Shown: positions 54,501 to 56,035 of the stretch, one piece after another
Layout: the number at the start of each line of letters is the position of its first letter
How positions within the stretch are numbered: position 1 is the stretch's first letter
Assembly: GCA_013288235.1 (NCBI GenBank)
Contig: JABDCF010000012.1
Span: forward strand, 1 to 56,035
Direction of reading: 5' to 3'
DNA: 56,035 bases
DNA from: Bacteroidota bacterium
GTDB lineage: Bacteria > Bacteroidota > Bacteroidia > Sphingobacteriales > Sphingobacteriaceae
Made by a program: the position numbers and the translations under genes
Notes under the pieces: generated by a model
What the model saw: the letters and a program-made list of their open reading frames with translations, nothing else
Told to the model about the DNA's origin: nothing
Database searches by the model: none

Positions 54501-54516
54501 TTGTTTTTGGTATTAA
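54488..54516 (+). promoter_or_regulatory. Predicted ECF promoter of lipoprotein 4
   Basis: GGGTTAC-CTTTT-N10-GTATTAA, ending 34 bases before the ATG at 54551. Confidence 0.75.
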
Positions 54517-54550
54517 AAGCGAAACTATTTAATCACTTAAAAAAATTAAC

Positions 54551-54778
54551 ATGAAAAATTCATTCAAATTAGGCGCATTAGCTTTAGCAATCGCTGTTTC
54601 TTTTGCAGCTTGCAAAGGTAAAGGTGGCGCTGGTAGCGCAGATTCAGCTAAAGCTGATTCAGCTAAAATGGACTCTGCTAAAATGGCTACTGACACTTCT
54701 AAGAAAGACACCAGCAAAATGAAAATGTCTGCTGATACTTCTAAGAAAATGGCTAAAGACACTTCTAAGAAGAAATAA
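54551..54778 (+). CDS. Small lipoprotein 4 of the array
   Basis: This 75-residue lipoprotein has FAAC lipobox, CKGKGGAGSA, then ADSAKADSAKMDSAKM-type repeats and TSKK units ending DTSKKK. The Ser/Lys/Asp pattern is kept while the words differ from 2 and 3. It ends the array before a strong terminator. Unknown function. Confidence 0.88.
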   Translation: MKNSFKLGALALAIAVSFAACKGKGGAGSADSAKADSAKMDSAKMATDTSKKDTSKMKMSADTSKKMAKDTSKKK

Positions 54779-54794
54779 TCTTAGTTTTTTTAGT

Positions 54795-54838
54795 AAAAAC
54801 AAAAACGCCCTGGTAATAACCGGGGCGTTTTTGTTTTA
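54795..54838 (+). terminator. Rho-independent terminator of the lipoprotein array
   Basis: ACGCCCTGG and CCGGGGCGT form a 9-bp stem with one U-G pair, flanked by an A-tract and a T-rich tail (TTTTTGTTTT). Confidence 0.9.
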
Positions 54839-54869
54839 TTTGTCGTTCTGAATGACAAATAAAAAAAGT

Positions 54870-56035
54870 ATGCCCTTACCATTATTCTCCATAAACCACG
54901 TAACTGTAAGGAACCTCAATACCACCCTGTTCACCAATTTAAACTTTACGGTTAACCATGGCGAGCATTGGGCATTGATAGGCGAAAGCGGATCGGGCAA
55001 AAGCGCCTTGCTGCAAACCATAGCAGGCAGGTTTAACATCACAGGCGGAATTATCGGTTATCATTTTTTTGAAGATTATTTACAACAGGCAGCAAATGCA
55101 GACAATAACAATACCCATCATAAACTGATTTCTATTGTAGAAGGCAAGCACCATTTCAGAAACCTATCCAATACTACCGATTTTTATTACCAGCAGCGTT
55201 ATAATTCGTCCGACTCGGAAGATGCATTAACAGTTGAGCAATACTTATACACCATACAGGCAGTACCCCATAAAGCTATTTATTGGAGTTTGGAAAAAGC
55301 AATCTCACTCTTAAAGCTGGATGAATTGCTGGATAAGCAGATCATCAAGTTGTCAAACGGCGAAACAAAACGTTTAAGAATTGCCGGCGCTTTATTAAAA
55401 AACCCGGTTTTATTGTTGCTTGATAATCCTTTGACCGGGCTGGATATACAGACGAGAAAAGAGTTTAATTTAATCATCGATGAGATCATCGCATCGGGCA
55501 TAACGGTTATAATGGCTACTTCGCCGCATGAAATACCCGCATCTATTACACATGTTGCTGTTTTAAGAGATGGGACTATCAGTCAAATTATTCCCAAAGA
55601 CGAATTTAATCCTGAATTATTTTTGCAGGATGCCGCAGATGGAATTGATAATGAAAATCTTAAAGCATTATTGAATACCAGTTCCCCGAAAACACCCTTT
55701 GAATTCATCGTAAAAATGAATAGCGTACACGTTAAGTACAGCGAAAAGACGATCCTCGATAAAATAAACTGGCAAATACTGCCCGGCGAGAGATGGGCGT
55801 TGCTTGGCCCGAATGGTGCAGGCAAATCAACTTTATTAAGCCTGATTAATGGCGATAACCCGCAAGCCTATGCCAATGATATTGTTTTGTTTGATAAAAA
55901 ACGCGGTACAGGCGAGAGCATTTGGGATATAAAAAGTAAAATTGGCTTTGTATCACCCGAACTGCACCAGTATTTCCCTACCGATAACAGTTGTTTGCAG
56001 GTAATTGAATCGGGTTATTATGATACGCTGGGCTT
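54870..56035 (+). CDS. ModF-like protein with two ABC ATPase domains, 3' end outside the window
   Basis: From the ATG at 54870 the frame stays open to the right edge (388 codons). Domain 1 has Walker A GESGSGKSA, signature KLSNGETKRLRIAGALL and Walker B LLLLDNP, in which the catalytic Glu is Asn. Domain 2 starts about residue 285 with Walker A GPNGAGKSTLL. There is no membrane segment. Tandem ATPases of this layout are called ModF/PhrC-like. The domain 1 site may bind but not hydrolyse ATP. The C-terminal half is cut by the window edge, so the second active site cannot be judged. Confidence 0.85.
   Translation, partial: MPLPLFSINHVTVRNLNTTLFTNLNFTVNHGEHWALIGESGSGKSALLQTIAGRFNITGGIIGYHFFEDYLQQAANADNNNTHHKLISIVEGKHHFRNLSNTTDFYYQQRYNSSDSEDALTVEQYLYTIQAVPHKAIYWSLEKAISLLKLDELLDKQIIKLSNGETKRLRIAGALLKNPVLLLLDNPLTGLDIQTRKEFNLIIDEIIASGITVIMATSPHEIPASITHVAVLRDGTISQIIPKDEFNPELFLQDAADGIDNENLKALLNTSSPKTPFEFIVKMNSVHVKYSEKTILDKINWQILPGERWALLGPNGAGKSTLLSLINGDNPQAYANDIVLFDKKRGTGESIWDIKSKIGFVSPELHQYFPTDNSCLQVIESGYYDTLG

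Overview
The window looks like a chromosome segment of a Bacteroidota bacterium, most likely Sphingobacteriaceae (a Mucilaginibacter- or Pedobacter-like soil organism). The reasons are TAnnTTTG-type -7 promoter boxes instead of TATAAT, weak or absent Shine-Dalgarno sites, many small lipoproteins and outer-membrane barrels, ECF sigma factors with fused anti-sigma partners, and DUF4397, fasciclin and DUF1972 families. The species is an inference. No rRNA, tRNA, CRISPR array, integrase or transposase gene was seen.

Layout. 1-3130 (minus): a coupled operon of a small membrane protein, a cytosolic-looking trypsin-fold protease and a large outer-membrane-type protein that runs off the left edge. 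3716-5372 (minus): a second envelope pair, a small beta-rich protein followed by a barrel. 5563-6462: an exported phosphoesterase. 6599-30273: a large exopolysaccharide region, with an initiating sugar-phosphate transferase, ABC exporter, six further glycosyltransferases, DegT aminotransferase, Wzx flippase and two polymerase/ligase-type membrane proteins. In its middle (12514-21659) is an island of three radical SAM enzymes, two methyltransferases, an amidohydrolase, a flavin-reductase-like protein and a nucleotidyltransferase, which looks like a small-molecule or glycan-tailoring pathway. 30570-32443: ECF sigma factor plus a one-piece anti-sigma/outer-membrane protein. 32572-41509: miscellaneous envelope and transport genes, including a large membrane patatin and a PiT phosphate transporter interrupted by an in-frame stop. 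41744-51331: housekeeping genes (icd, purK, purE, yqgE, pdxH, nuoC, nuoD, a JmjC-like oxygenase). 51403-54778: a second ECF sigma factor, an anti-sigma protein fused to an HtrA-like protease, and four tandem tiny lipoproteins. 54870-56035: the start of a ModF-like double-ATPase protein.

The most interesting candidate system is at 51403-54778. The same promoter-like element (GGGTTAC, 15 bases, GTATTAA) lies immediately upstream of the sigma gene and of three of the four lipoprotein genes, with identical internal spacing. This predicts an autoregulated envelope-stress regulon in which sensor, anti-sigma factor and protease are one polypeptide and the output is a tandem array of Lys/Asp/Ser/Thr-rich lipoproteins.

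Other notable signals are a strong two-way hairpin ahead of the radical SAM operon (15569-15621), families of short-word intergenic repeats that cluster at the 3' ends of genes, and several promoters so close to start codons that leaderless mRNAs are likely.
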